Assembly (NCBI GenBank): GCA_040882225.1
Contig: JBBEBR010000007.1
Span: 1 to 64,000 of the forward strand
Length of the DNA: 64,000 nt
Direction of reading: 5' to 3'
Origin: Gracilimonas sp040882225
GTDB taxonomy: Bacteria > Bacteroidota > Rhodothermia > Balneolales > Balneolaceae
Shown here one piece after another: positions 6,686-17,000 of the stretch. A program made the position numbers and the translations under genes. The notes under the pieces were generated by a model. The model did no database searches and was not told the DNA's origin. It saw only the letters and a program-made list of their open reading frames with translations. The first letter of the stretch is position 1, and the number at the start of each line of letters is the position of its first letter.

Positions 6686-6987
6686 AATACGTACAATTAC
6701 TTTTAATTATCGCTTTTACATTCATTCTGCTTTTTGCAGTTTCGGATTTGCCCTATCGTGGAAATCCTGATAACCAAATGCATCAGGAAAGCAGCCTTAC
6801 CGGCACACCCGTTCCGGGAAATTACTACATCCAAAACGCCTACGAAGACGCGCACACTCCTAATATTGTAACGGTAATTTTGGGTGATTACAGAAGCGTT
6901 GATACACTTGGCGAGCAGATTGTAGTTTTTACCGCCGGCCTCATTGTAATCCTCATCCTCAGAAACAGGAGAAAAGATGACGAGTAA
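6682..6987 (+). CDS. MbhE-like subunit (MrpA C-terminal part)
   Basis: A 101-residue protein with an N-terminal helix, a periplasmic loop (DLPYRGNPDN) and the MbhE signature NIVTVILGDYRSVDTLGEQIVV, which is normally the last part of a full-length MrpA. The TTG start overlaps the previous stop; a further-downstream start would lose the first helix. It overlaps mrpB by 11 bases. Together with the MbhD-like gene and one of the large subunits it reconstitutes MrpA function. Confidence 0.87.
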   Translation: MKYVQLLLIIAFTFILLFAVSDLPYRGNPDNQMHQESSLTGTPVPGNYYIQNAYEDAHTPNIVTVILGDYRSVDTLGEQIVVFTAGLIVILILRNRRKDDE

Positions 6988-7438
6988 CGGACACAGCCCG
7001 ATCATACTTTTAGGTTCTCGTTTTCTGAGCCCATATATCATGGTTTTCGGGATGTATGTTATTTTTCATGGCCATTATAGTCCGGGTGGTGGATTTCAGG
7101 GTGGCACTTTGCTGGCGGCTTCTTTATTGCTCATCCGCATTTCCGGAGGCAGGGAATTAGCGGCCATTCAGTTCAAAGAATATTTAACAACACCACTGGC
7201 TGTAATTGGAATCCTCATTTATTTCGGAGTTGGATTAACGGCGGTCATAGCCGGCGGGTATTTTCTGGATTATGAAATGCTGCCTCTTCCCGGTGTAGAA
7301 GGCGCAGATCTTCGCTATTGGGGAATCCTGATTATAGAACTTGGAATCGGCCTTACGGTTATGGCGGCGCTGGTTTCCATTTATGACAATATGGTTTTAG
7401 GGGAAGATTTTAAACCGGAGGGCAAAGATTATGCTTGA
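6977..7438 (+). CDS. mrpB: Na+/H+ antiporter subunit MrpB
   Basis: A 153-residue MnhB-domain protein with four membrane helices. The loop HYSPGGGFQGGTLLAAS is the family signature, preceded by LSPYIMVFGMYVIFHGH. The start ATG lies inside the end of the preceding gene, with AGGAGAAAAG upstream acting as ribosome-binding site. It overlaps mrpC by 8 bases. Confidence 0.92.
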   Translation: MTSNGHSPIILLGSRFLSPYIMVFGMYVIFHGHYSPGGGFQGGTLLAASLLLIRISGGRELAAIQFKEYLTTPLAVIGILIYFGVGLTAVIAGGYFLDYEMLPLPGVEGADLRYWGILIIELGIGLTVMAALVSIYDNMVLGEDFKPEGKDYA

Positions 7439-7799
7439 TTTTTTTATGGGTCACTACGCCTATTGGTTTACCATTATCATTTTAGCGATTGGCTTGTATG
7501 GCATGCTGATGAAAAGAAACCTGGTAAAAAAAGTAATCGGGCTTTCCATTTTCCAGGCCGGGGTAATTTTATTTTTCGTTTCAATAGCCAGTAAACACGG
7601 AGCTTCAGTGCCGGTTAAAGATGCCGCGCTTCCAGTTTCGGATGTTGCTAATTACATGAATGCCCTTCCCCACACCTTAATGCTTACCGCAATTGTAGTT
7701 GGTGTGGCAACATTAGGAGTAGCTTTTGCGCTTCTTGTTGCCATTTATAATCGCTATCACACTTTGGATGAACAAGAACTGTTAGAGAAAATTCAATGA
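7431..7799 (+). CDS. mrpC: Na+/H+ antiporter subunit MrpC (NuoK-like)
   Basis: A 122-residue NuoK-family protein with three membrane helices: GLYGMLMKRNLVKKVIGLSIFQ in the first half and LPHTLMLTAIVVGVATLG in the last, both typical of MrpC. It overlaps mrpD by 4 bases. It is a homologue of the Complex I NuoK subunit. Confidence 0.93.
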   Translation: MLDFFMGHYAYWFTIIILAIGLYGMLMKRNLVKKVIGLSIFQAGVILFFVSIASKHGASVPVKDAALPVSDVANYMNALPHTLMLTAIVVGVATLGVAFALLVAIYNRYHTLDEQELLEKIQ

Positions 7800-9289
7800 T
7801 CGGACCTGATTTACCGGCGTTAATTCCGTTTATATACCTTGCTTTTGCCGTCCTGATTCCCCTCGCCGGACTCTGGAAACGTGAACTTTCCTACGGCCTT
7901 GCGGTTTTGGGAACCGGCCTCGCATCCGCGTTTTCTCTTGCGGGGTTCATCAATTACTTATCTGGCGGCGAAACTATTCGTTATTTGTTTGGGGGATGGC
8001 AGCCACCAATCGGCATCGAGTTTGTGTACGACGGGCTTGCCGCTTTTGTAATCCTGGTGATAAATACGGTCGCATTCCTGGTTTTAATTCACTCCCGCCA
8101 TATTGCCACCGCAGAATTTCCCCATAAAAAAATCGCATACTACTCCGTAACCATGCTGCTGATGCTTGGCTTCAACGGAATGGTGCTAACGGGTGATTTA
8201 TTCAACCTCTATGTTTTCCTTGAAATCTCCTCTCTTTCCAGTTACGCACTTATCGCGATTGGCGAAAAACGGGCGGCTTATTCCGCTTTCCGTTACCTGA
8301 TTATCGGAACCGTTGGCGGTTCTCTGTATTTATTAGGCGTTGGTTTTCTCTACACCGTTACCGGCACGCTCAACATCATAGACATGCACGAAATGCTGCC
8401 ACAGGTTCTTGGGAATTCCGCCGTAATTACGGCGCTTGTTTTAATGGTGATCGGTATTGGCATTAAAGCCGCCTTATTTCCACTTCATGGATGGCTGCCC
8501 GATTCCTACACTTTCGCCTCTTCCAGTTCTTCGGCTTTGATCGCCCCCATCGGCACAAAAGTAGCCGCTTACGTTTTACTGCGGGTTTTGCTGTTTTTAT
8601 TCGGGGCTGAAATTATTAACGCCGACCTTCCCATTACAGAAATTATCGGCGTATTAGCGGGTATTGGAATTCTTTTTGGTTCTGTGATGGCGATCGCTCA
8701 ATCCGAACTGAAGAAAATGCTGGCCTACAGTAGTGTTTCACAAATAGGCTATATCATTATGGGAATCAGCCTTGCGAATCCCTTTGGCTTTATTGGCGCG
8801 GTATTGCACATTCTTAATCACGCTTTGATGAAAGCCTGCCTCTTTCTTGTTGCGGGAAATCTTCGCCTCAAAGAAGGGCATTCCAATATTCTGGAATTTG
8901 ATGACAGCTATCGCAAAAAATATCCGTGGACGATGGCCGCGTTCACAACAGCCGCACTTTCCATGGTTGGGCTTCCGCCGCTTGCAGGCTTTTTCAGTAA
9001 GTGGTATCTCGCCCTCGGCACCATCGATAACAGCAACTGGTTTTTATTAGCCATTATTTTGATTAGTTCGCTGCTAAATGCGGTGTACTTTTTCCGCATC
9101 ATCGAAAAGATTTACCTCAAAAATCCCGCTAAAGAAAATGAAAGTACCGGCACAGACATTCCGCGCGATGAGGTAAAACCATCGATGTTATATCCAATGG
9201 CAATTATGGCACTCGCACTAATTGCGGTTGGGATTTTGAATGTGTACATCGTTTCGGCAATTACAACAATGTTTCCCGCAGGATTTTAA
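7796..9289 (+). CDS. mrpD: Antiporter subunit MrpD (NuoN/M-like)
   Basis: A 497-residue polytopic protein of the proton-translocating antiporter family. Both key charges are present: the TM5 glutamate E143 (YVFLEISS) and the TM7 lysine K224 (GIKAALFPLHGWLPDSY). Length is normal for MrpD. In Mrp and Complex I these residues form the proton path. The start overlaps the mrpC stop by 4 bases. This is the first of three large antiporter-like subunits in the operon. Confidence 0.9.
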   Translation: MIGPDLPALIPFIYLAFAVLIPLAGLWKRELSYGLAVLGTGLASAFSLAGFINYLSGGETIRYLFGGWQPPIGIEFVYDGLAAFVILVINTVAFLVLIHSRHIATAEFPHKKIAYYSVTMLLMLGFNGMVLTGDLFNLYVFLEISSLSSYALIAIGEKRAAYSAFRYLIIGTVGGSLYLLGVGFLYTVTGTLNIIDMHEMLPQVLGNSAVITALVLMVIGIGIKAALFPLHGWLPDSYTFASSSSSALIAPIGTKVAAYVLLRVLLFLFGAEIINADLPITEIIGVLAGIGILFGSVMAIAQSELKKMLAYSSVSQIGYIIMGISLANPFGFIGAVLHILNHALMKACLFLVAGNLRLKEGHSNILEFDDSYRKKYPWTMAAFTTAALSMVGLPPLAGFFSKWYLALGTIDNSNWFLLAIILISSLLNAVYFFRIIEKIYLKNPAKENESTGTDIPRDEVKPSMLYPMAIMALALIAVGILNVYIVSAITTMFPAGF

Positions 9290-9310
9290 ACCAAGAAATT
9301 AACACTGAAC

Positions 9311-10795
9311 ATGGAGATTAGTTACATACCATTATTTGCTGTTCTTGTATCGCTTGCGGCGGTTCCATTCATTCTGCTGAGCGGAAAAAAACCAAACCTC
9401 CGGGAATTCTGGACGGTTCTTGCCGGCGTTGTAAAATTTCTGCTTGTACTGTCTCTATTACCCGGCGCCCTTGAGGGCAAAGTTGTTGAACTTACTCTTT
9501 TTGAAATCGCCCCAAATCTCCCCTTAAAATTAAGTGTAGATACTTTTGGAGTGTTCTTTGCATTAATTGCCTCGGGACTTTGGATTTTCACCTCTTTCTA
9601 TTCCATCGGATATATGCGCGGCCACGGTGAGAAAAAGCAGACTCGCTATTACGCAAGTTTCGCTATTTGTCTCTCCTCCACCATTGGGATTGCCTTCTCC
9701 GGTAACCTGTTGACCTTCCTCATTTTTTACGAAATGCTGACGATCGCAACCTATCCGCTCGTTATTCATAATGAGAGCAAGGAAGCCATCAGCGCCGGAC
9801 GAAAATATCTCGCCTACACACTTACTGCCGGCTTGCTTCTGATCGCTGCTTTGGGTGTTACTTATTCCATCACCGGAACCCTTGATTTCAAAGCAGGTGG
9901 CATTTTTGGGGATGTTGAACTTACCAAAACAATGGCTGTTACTCTTTTCATGCTCTTTTTAGGTGGTGTTGGAGTGAAAGCCGGCATCATGCCGCTTCAC
10001 AGTTGGTTGCCTTCCGCAATGGCGGCTCCTACTCCTGTAAGCGCATTATTACATGCCGTTGCCGTTGTTAAATCTGGAGTTTTTGCGATCATTCGCGTAG
10101 TTGGCTTTGTTTTCGGTCCCGATGTGATGGCAAATTTTGGGTTGAATGAAATCCTCATGGTTATAGCGGGAATCACCATTATCGTGGCTTCTTTGCTCGC
10201 CTTTAATCAGGATAATTTAAAAAGGCGATTGGCTTATTCAACGGTTGGGCATTTGTCTTATATCGTGTTGGGTGCGGCTATGCTTACTCCATTGGGACTC
10301 ACCGGAAGCATCATGCACATTGCCACGCACGCCACTATGAAAATCACCCTCTTCTTTTGTGCCGGGGCTATTTACGTGAACCTTCACAAACAAAATATCA
10401 GCAGCCTGAATGGAATTGCGAAAGTGATGCCCTGGACAATGGCGGCTTTTACCATCGGCTCGTTAGGGCTTGCCGGAGTTCCGCCCATTAACGGTTTTGT
10501 AAGTAAATGGTATCTCGCTTCAGGCGCTTTGCAAGGCGACATGATTGTACCGGTTTTAATCCTGATTATAAGCGGGTTTCTGAATATCGGATATTTCTTC
10601 CCGATCATTCATCGAGCCTATTTTAAGAAAGGCGGCGAAGAATTGAGTAAATATGGAGAAGCCTCGCCGTTTATGGTAGTTCCGTTAATGGGAACAGCCG
10701 TTTTATCCGTTATTTTTGGGATGTTCCCCGACCTCTTTTTTCACTTTTTTGATATGGCAACAAGTATAGCATCAAGCGTTTTTAATCCCCAGTAA
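9311..10795 (+). CDS. Proton antiporter subunit, NuoM/MrpD-like
   Basis: A 494-residue polytopic membrane protein, second of three large antiporter-like subunits. The TM5 glutamate E141 (FYEMLTIATYPL) and TM7 lysine K223 (GVKAGIMPLHSWLPSA) are both intact, and AAPTPVSALLHAVAVVK is the NuoM-type TM8 signature. It is separated by 21 bases from mrpD and 2 bases from the next small gene. It may take the role of the MrpA antiporter half or of a second MrpD. Confidence 0.88.
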   Translation: MEISYIPLFAVLVSLAAVPFILLSGKKPNLREFWTVLAGVVKFLLVLSLLPGALEGKVVELTLFEIAPNLPLKLSVDTFGVFFALIASGLWIFTSFYSIGYMRGHGEKKQTRYYASFAICLSSTIGIAFSGNLLTFLIFYEMLTIATYPLVIHNESKEAISAGRKYLAYTLTAGLLLIAALGVTYSITGTLDFKAGGIFGDVELTKTMAVTLFMLFLGGVGVKAGIMPLHSWLPSAMAAPTPVSALLHAVAVVKSGVFAIIRVVGFVFGPDVMANFGLNEILMVIAGITIIVASLLAFNQDNLKRRLAYSTVGHLSYIVLGAAMLTPLGLTGSIMHIATHATMKITLFFCAGAIYVNLHKQNISSLNGIAKVMPWTMAAFTIGSLGLAGVPPINGFVSKWYLASGALQGDMIVPVLILIISGFLNIGYFFPIIHRAYFKKGGEELSKYGEASPFMVVPLMGTAVLSVIFGMFPDLFFHFFDMATSIASSVFNPQ

Positions 10796-10797
10796 AT

Positions 10798-11013
10798 ATG
10801 AAGAAATGGCATTGGATAGCACTTGGAGTAATCGCGGCAATCACGCTGGTTCTGGAGTTTACCTTGCTTGCGGATTATGATTCCCATTGGTGGAACAGCG
10901 TTCCGGCTTTTTATATGCTTTGGGGCTTTATCGGGAGTGTTGCTGTCATATTTATCTCCCGGTGGTTAGGCAAACTTTTCATTTTAAGCGACGAAGATTA
11001 CTATGATCGTTGA
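10798..11013 (+). CDS. Small two-helix membrane protein in mrp operon
   Basis: A 71-residue protein with two hydrophobic helices (residues about 6-25 and 37-60) and a short acidic tail. No family is recognised with certainty. The layout, KWHWIALG then VPAFYMLWGFIG, recalls small integral proteins found between antiporter genes in some split Mrp operons. It starts 2 bases after the preceding gene and overlaps the next by 11 bases, so it is almost certainly co-translated with the complex. Confidence 0.75.
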   Translation: MKKWHWIALGVIAAITLVLEFTLLADYDSHWWNSVPAFYMLWGFIGSVAVIFISRWLGKLFILSDEDYYDR

Positions 11014-12724
11014 GCTGATTTCAATACCTGCAATTATTCTCCTTTTGGGTGCCTTTGCGCTTCCCCTTATTCCCGAACGCCTGCGAAGTTCGTCTTTCAT
11101 CATCTTTCCAGCCATTGCGCTTGCCGTTCTCTGGACTTTACCCGAAGGCAGCCATATTCAGGCTCCTTTTGCGAGTTACGAGCTTCATCTTTTAACCGTT
11201 GATGCGCTCAGCCGAATTTTTGGAACTATCTTCGCCCTGATTACCATCATTGGCGGAATTTACGCTTTTCACATCAAAGACCTGGGACAGCAATCCGCGG
11301 CACTTGCCTATGCGGGTGGAGCGCTTGGCGTCACTTTTGCCGGCGATTATTTTTCGCTGTTTATTTTTTGGGAGATAATGGCCATTTCATCTACTTATTT
11401 GATTTGGGCCCGCAGAACCGAAACTACCGATAAAGCCGGAATGCGTTATTTATTGGCGCATATTGTGGGCGGGGGATTTCTCCTTACGGGAATTTTACTC
11501 CATCTCAACAGCGGAGGTTCATTCCTGATAGATGCCCTTCCGCAGGATTATACTCTTGCCAATGTTCTCATATTACTGGGAGTTGCCCTGAATACCGCAG
11601 TTCCTCCTTTGCACGCGTGGCTTGCCGACGCTTACCCGAAAGCAACCATTACCGGTGCGGTGTTTATGTGCGCCCTAACTACCAAGTCTGCCGTTTACAT
11701 CATGATTCGTCTTTTTCCGGGCTGGGAAATCCTCATTTGGACCGGCGTAATTATGGCAATTTACGGAACTATTTACGCGCTTCTTTCTGATGACATTCGG
11801 GCTATTCTTTCCTATAGTATCATCAGCCAAATCGGATATATGGTTACCGCAATTGGTATTGGTTCGGAACTGGCTATAAACGGCGCAACTGCTCATGCCT
11901 TCAATCATATAATTTATAAATCATTGTTATTTATGGCGGCCGGTGCGGTTATTCACGCTACAGGAAAAAGCAGGTTGAGCGAGTTAGGAGGATTCGCCAA
12001 AAAGATGCCTCTGATTGTGGGGCTTTATATGGTCGGCGCTTTTTCTATTGCCGGGGCTCCGCTTCTGAACGGCTTCATCAGCAAAACAATGATAACCGGT
12101 GCGGCTAATGCGGCGCATCTCGAAATGGTGATTCTTCTGCTGTTGATCGCCACGATCGGAACCTTCCTGCACACGGGATTGAAGCTTCCATATTTCACTT
12201 GGTTCGGAGAGGATAAAGAAGAAATTCAGGTTTCAGATATCCCAAAAAATATGCTTGCCGCTATGGTGATGGGAGCTTTCCTTTGCGTGAGTTTGGGCTT
12301 ATTCCCAAATCTCTTGTACAGCAATTTGCCTTACGCGATAGACTTCACCCCGTTTAGCGTGTACAATTTTGTAGAAATGACGCAAATTCTGCTGCTCACT
12401 TTTGTGGGATTCTGGCTCTTCCGCAACAAGTTCAACATCTCCCCTTCTACCACCATTGATACCGACTGGTTTTACCGCAAGCCTGCCAATCTCGTGTTTA
12501 CGGTTTTCGTGAAATTTCCCGCACTTATATTTGATATCGCTGAAAAAAAAGTAGCCTCCGCTGTCGATAGAGTTGCCGATGTCTCCAAAAATCCTTTAAA
12601 CTATATGCTGCCAACTTCACCCAAAAGTCCGGTATATACGGATGGATTCACTTCTCCGCTGCACCTGGCCTTAGGGCTAATCCTTCTTAGTTTTTTGATT
12701 GTGAGCCTTATTGTATTGCTGTAA
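11003..12724 (+). CDS. Antiporter-like subunit with TM7 Lys replaced
   Basis: A 573-residue polytopic protein of the NuoL/MrpA-N family, the third large subunit. The TM5 glutamate E124 (FWEIMAISSTYL) is present and TM8 has TTKSAVY, but the conserved TM7 lysine is Asn at 197 (GVALNTAVPPLHAWLADAYP). Two or three extra C-terminal helices follow after residue 480. It overlaps the previous gene by 11 bases and ends the operon. The missing lysine suggests altered or absent proton movement through this subunit; this is inference from the Mrp/Complex I mechanism. Confidence 0.85.
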   Translation: MIVELISIPAIILLLGAFALPLIPERLRSSSFIIFPAIALAVLWTLPEGSHIQAPFASYELHLLTVDALSRIFGTIFALITIIGGIYAFHIKDLGQQSAALAYAGGALGVTFAGDYFSLFIFWEIMAISSTYLIWARRTETTDKAGMRYLLAHIVGGGFLLTGILLHLNSGGSFLIDALPQDYTLANVLILLGVALNTAVPPLHAWLADAYPKATITGAVFMCALTTKSAVYIMIRLFPGWEILIWTGVIMAIYGTIYALLSDDIRAILSYSIISQIGYMVTAIGIGSELAINGATAHAFNHIIYKSLLFMAAGAVIHATGKSRLSELGGFAKKMPLIVGLYMVGAFSIAGAPLLNGFISKTMITGAANAAHLEMVILLLLIATIGTFLHTGLKLPYFTWFGEDKEEIQVSDIPKNMLAAMVMGAFLCVSLGLFPNLLYSNLPYAIDFTPFSVYNFVEMTQILLLTFVGFWLFRNKFNISPSTTIDTDWFYRKPANLVFTVFVKFPALIFDIAEKKVASAVDRVADVSKNPLNYMLPTSPKSPVYTDGFTSPLHLALGLILLSFLIVSLIVLL

Positions 12725-12777
12725 ACTGAACGTGTTTTACGGTATTCCCCTTCTTAATTTACATTCAATCTTTGAAT

Positions 12778-13935
12778 ATGAAAGCGCACAAATTTCTTAC
12801 TCACTTGTTTCTGCTGTTTTTCTCTTTTGGGGGATTTTACTCAGCCCAGGCTCAAACTGCGTCTACTATAGATACGGTAACTACCGCGTTTTTACCGGCC
12901 ATCACTTTTAATACCGATCTCGGTTTAGTTGGCGGCGGATTATTCAGCAGGTATCAATACAAGGAAAATCAGGTGCCTTTTTATTCGTATTTAAACGCTT
13001 CGGCGCTTATCTCCACTAAAGGTTTTTTCCAGGCTTCCGTATTTCATGACAAACCAAATGTTTTTGATTCCAACCTCAGAATCACTTCCGAATCTTATAT
13101 CTCAAGATTTCTGCAAAGTCAGTATTACGGAATCGGTAATTATCAAAAACTGCAAGACGCTCCCGAAGGCCAGCCGGATTTCTATCTGTTTAAGTCTTTT
13201 TCTACAGGTTTTGAAGTCACTTTGCGCCGGCCTGTTCTCATCACACAAAAAGGGAAGTATTTAGACATTCTCGGCCTGGTAATATTCGATTATAAAACCC
13301 CTTTCGATAATGGTGATGACCGGTTGATGGAGCAAGAAAAACCTCTGGGATATGGAGGAGCAAGGACCGCCGCTTTTGGCACCGGTTTTATCTGGGAAGG
13401 CCGCAATAATGAGTTTGCCTCCACCGCCGGAACATATATAAAAACCACCGCGGAATTCGGCCAAAAGTTTTTCGGGAGCTCTTATAATTATTTAGCGCTA
13501 AAAAGTGATCTTCGGGCGTATACTTCCTTCTATTTATTTCGGGAAGTCACCTTTGCAAATCGGTTAGTGATAGAGCACACTTCCGGTTCTATTTCTTATT
13601 GGAAAATGGCTGAAGCGGGCGGCGAACAGACATTGCGCGGCTATCCTGAAAACCGCTTTCTCGATAATAACTCTCTCATTCTAAACACAGAGCTCCGAAC
13701 CTGGCTTTTTGAATTCCCCGAATACGCCACTCGCCTGGGAGGAACGTTGTTTATGGATATCGGGCGAACATTTCCCAACAAAACGGCTCTCGGAGATGTC
13801 TTCAACGACCTTAAATACACCTTCGGTTTTGGCGGCACCGGCTCATTCTTCACCCCTGATTTTATTCTCCGGGGGGATGTGGGCTTCTCAGACGAAGGAG
13901 TCGGAATTTACTTCACCGCCGGCTATATGTTTTGA
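12778..13935 (+). CDS. Omp85/BamA-type outer-membrane barrel protein
   Basis: A 385-residue protein with a signal peptide (ending SAQAQ) and no POTRA domains. The C-terminal half carries the surface-antigen (D15/BamA) signature: GGEQTLRGYPENRF, then LNTELRTWLF and an aromatic C-terminus (GYMF). It is a 16-strand-type barrel in the outer membrane, with function unknown (export, adhesion or lipid handling). The ATG at 12778 is chosen over TTG at 12772. It starts 53 bases after the mrp operon and may be read through from it. It ends 24 bases before a strong hairpin. Confidence 0.8.
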   Translation: MKAHKFLTHLFLLFFSFGGFYSAQAQTASTIDTVTTAFLPAITFNTDLGLVGGGLFSRYQYKENQVPFYSYLNASALISTKGFFQASVFHDKPNVFDSNLRITSESYISRFLQSQYYGIGNYQKLQDAPEGQPDFYLFKSFSTGFEVTLRRPVLITQKGKYLDILGLVIFDYKTPFDNGDDRLMEQEKPLGYGGARTAAFGTGFIWEGRNNEFASTAGTYIKTTAEFGQKFFGSSYNYLALKSDLRAYTSFYLFREVTFANRLVIEHTSGSISYWKMAEAGGEQTLRGYPENRFLDNNSLILNTELRTWLFEFPEYATRLGGTLFMDIGRTFPNKTALGDVFNDLKYTFGFGGTGSFFTPDFILRGDVGFSDEGVGIYFTAGYMF

Positions 13936-13959
13936 GGATTTATTTGCCATAACATTAAA

Positions 13960-13992
13960 AACCTCCAAGGTCTCTAAGACCTTGGAGGTTTG
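13960..13992. terminator. Bidirectional terminator-like hairpin
   Basis: AACCTCCAAGGTCT, short loop CTA, AGACCTTGGAGGTT: nearly perfect arms of about 14 bases between two convergent genes. It is flanked by AAAA on the left and TTT on the right, so it could stop transcription in both directions. A degenerate relative occurs at 20258-20290. Confidence 0.7.
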
Positions 13993-14011
13993 ATGAGAGA
14001 TGAAATCAAAG

Positions 14012-17000
14012 TTACTTAATCAACGTCATTGTGCGGGCAATTTCCTGAGTACCAGCACGGAGTTTGTACAGATATATGCCGTTTGCCAGACTGGAAGCAT
14101 CGAAGCGGATGGTTTGATCCCCCGCCGGAAGCACATCATTTACCAGGGTGGCCACTTCACGCCCAATCATGTCATACACCACCAGCGATACCTGACCTTG
14201 TTCGGGTAAGGTAAAACGTATGTTGGTGGTTGGGTTAAAAGGGTTGGGGTAGTTTCCAAGAGTGAGTTCCTCGTTGGTGGCTGCTACATCGCTTTGTTTT
14301 TCCCGCTCATCACTTTTGCCTTCCCCGGCTTCTATGAGTGTTTTTAGATCTTCCTCAATCACTGAATTATGCGCTCGCACTTCGTCCATATCTTCTCCCT
14401 GCGATTCCTGGAATGTATAGTAATATTGCAGCGTTTGCCAGGCCGTTTCATATTCGCCACGATACGTTTCAGTAACCATATTCAGGTGCAGCCAGTCCCG
14501 GCGGTCGTAACCTTCCAGTTCTTCGGCTTCAGTTTTGCTGAGCCAAGCACCTGCCTCCCCATATTCTCCATCTCTTATGAATGATTTGGCATATAATACC
14601 TTGGCTATATTACGAAGGCTTTTGTTTTGACTCGAAGAACTGTATAAACTTTTTGCACCGACTGCTGCATTTTTCACTAACTGACGAAAGCGGGTATGAA
14701 GCTCTGGCTTTGTTTTTTTGGCGAACCCGGAAATTTGATAGAGCATATGTAAATGATACCGGATTTGTTGGTTTGTCTCGACTTCGCTGAGTTGTTCTTC
14801 AACCTCTTCATATATCTGAGTAAAATTTATTTCCTTTTCTTCACTCGATTGAATTTTAAAAGGTACTTCCCCACCTGAGCCATGAGGAACACCATCGGTG
14901 GGATCGTAATTCAACATAAGAGCGTCTGCCTGTACATAACCATCAAACATGCCGGGAGATATAGGATATTCTCCCCACCATACCCGCTCTGCATAGACCA
15001 TCGATCCACTATTATTATCTATCAGGTATTTACTTCCTGAGTAATTTCCGTGAATGCTGTTATACCCTCCATCACCTGGATAATAAAATCCAATACCCAT
15101 ATCACCGGAACCGGAGATTTGATCATCTGCATTATCAGATATTTCATTATATCCTGCACTCAGACTCTCATCATGCATGTAGAAGGTACCACTGCTCATA
15201 ACTTCAACTCCATCTCGTGAACTACTACCGTTCCCAGTTACTTTATTATGATGAAAAGGATAAATAGTGGCAGAGTTTACATAAATACCCGCCTGTGTAT
15301 TATTTTCAATGGTGGAGTAGCTCATGTCTAAATCAATATATTGAGCAACCAATCCTACGGTAGGGCTGTTTTCAATATGAACATGAGACAATACAGCCCC
15401 GGCATTGCCACTTCCGTCCTGGTTATGCCATCCCTCCATGGTCCGGAAGGTGGCGTTTCGGAAGGTGCTGTGTTCAATTACATTATTTTTGGAAGCAATG
15501 GATAAGTTAATATAGCCTCCATCAAACAGAGCCCATTTTATACTGTTGCCTGCGCTGCTGCTTAGTGAAATTCGGTTCCAATCTTCATTTGGATCGGCGC
15601 GGATAAAGCGAATCGGATTTTCTTCAGTTCCTTCGGCAATGATTTTACCTGTTGATGGGCGAACAACTAAAGATACATCCGGATCGAGCAGTACAGTTGT
15701 ACCTGGCTGAATAGTAACCGGGGCATAAAAATTTGTAGTCCCTGTAAGATGTATTAAGCCTGACCAATTTTCAGAAGAATTGATATCACCGCTTTTAATT
15801 GTTTTATCTGTCTCTATTTCAGGTGCATTTACGGAAAATCCGTCTGTAGCTCCGTCAGCATTATCATTATATGCTGTGACTTTATAAGTTTCCTGATAAG
15901 AAGATGGAGTATAGGTGTAATTAGTAATGTGGTTAGGAAAGCTTGCAATAACATCCCAACTGCTTCCATTCTTTTTGTATAAATAATACTCTGTTTCTTC
16001 ATTTGCATATGTTCCTATATCATATGAACCTTCTTCCCAATCAAATTTGATGGAATTAGGATCGATAAAACTTGCAGTAAAATTCTGAACCTGCGCCGAT
16101 CGCATTCTCTCACTGGGTATAGAAGTGAAAGTGTCAAACATAAAATTATATACCTTATTAATTGAGACTTGCTCTTCAGAAGGTAAGTTATATTTAAAAT
16201 GGCTGTGAAAGTCAGGTGTATTGGTGCCGAAGCTGCCCGAACCAAGGCTGCTCATTCTTGAAAACACCCGCAGCGAACGGTCTCTTATATCATCATTATC
16301 TCCCAGGTTATAATCTGTTGAAAGAAATACAGGATCCTGTGGGTTATCATACAGGCTCCACAGGTACCCTGAAAAAGCGGCAGCTTCTTTATTGTAATTT
16401 GGCGAGGACGGATCCGCATAACCAATACCTATATACCGGATATTGTTGTCTACAACAAAAGGATGTTTCTCTGGATTATCATTAGCATCCTGTAAGTTAT
16501 CTCCATATTGCCGGTTTCCATAGTTACGGGAGGCAAAAGACTGGAAAATAGCCCAGCCTTCCTTCAGGTCGGTGTCTGCCCCGCTATACCTGGAGTAGTT
16601 CATCCACATCCGGTAGTTCGTGTAATGGCCGTACTCATGGGCTACATTTACAAAATCAGAGCAAGCAGGAGCAGGATCTAAATTAACTTTAAGTTCATGT
16701 AAATGATTATATGAAAACTCTGCGCAGTCAAATATAGGATCAATAAAGGTAGCAACTTTAGGCAGTACAAAAGGCGGAGAACCCGAATGTAGCTCCAGCA
16801 CATATTCCCTGGAAATTTCCGCATAACGCATTATCCTGCCGTGTTCGGGAGGAAAGCTATTGTTATTTTGAGTCACATTTATAGTGCTTTGCGAGGGAGA
16901 GATAGAAGCAATAATACCGTCGGATTCATGGAAATAGGGATATCCTTCCGCAGTATAACCGTCTATAGGCAACGTAGTGGCTACCGCACTGTTCTCATTA

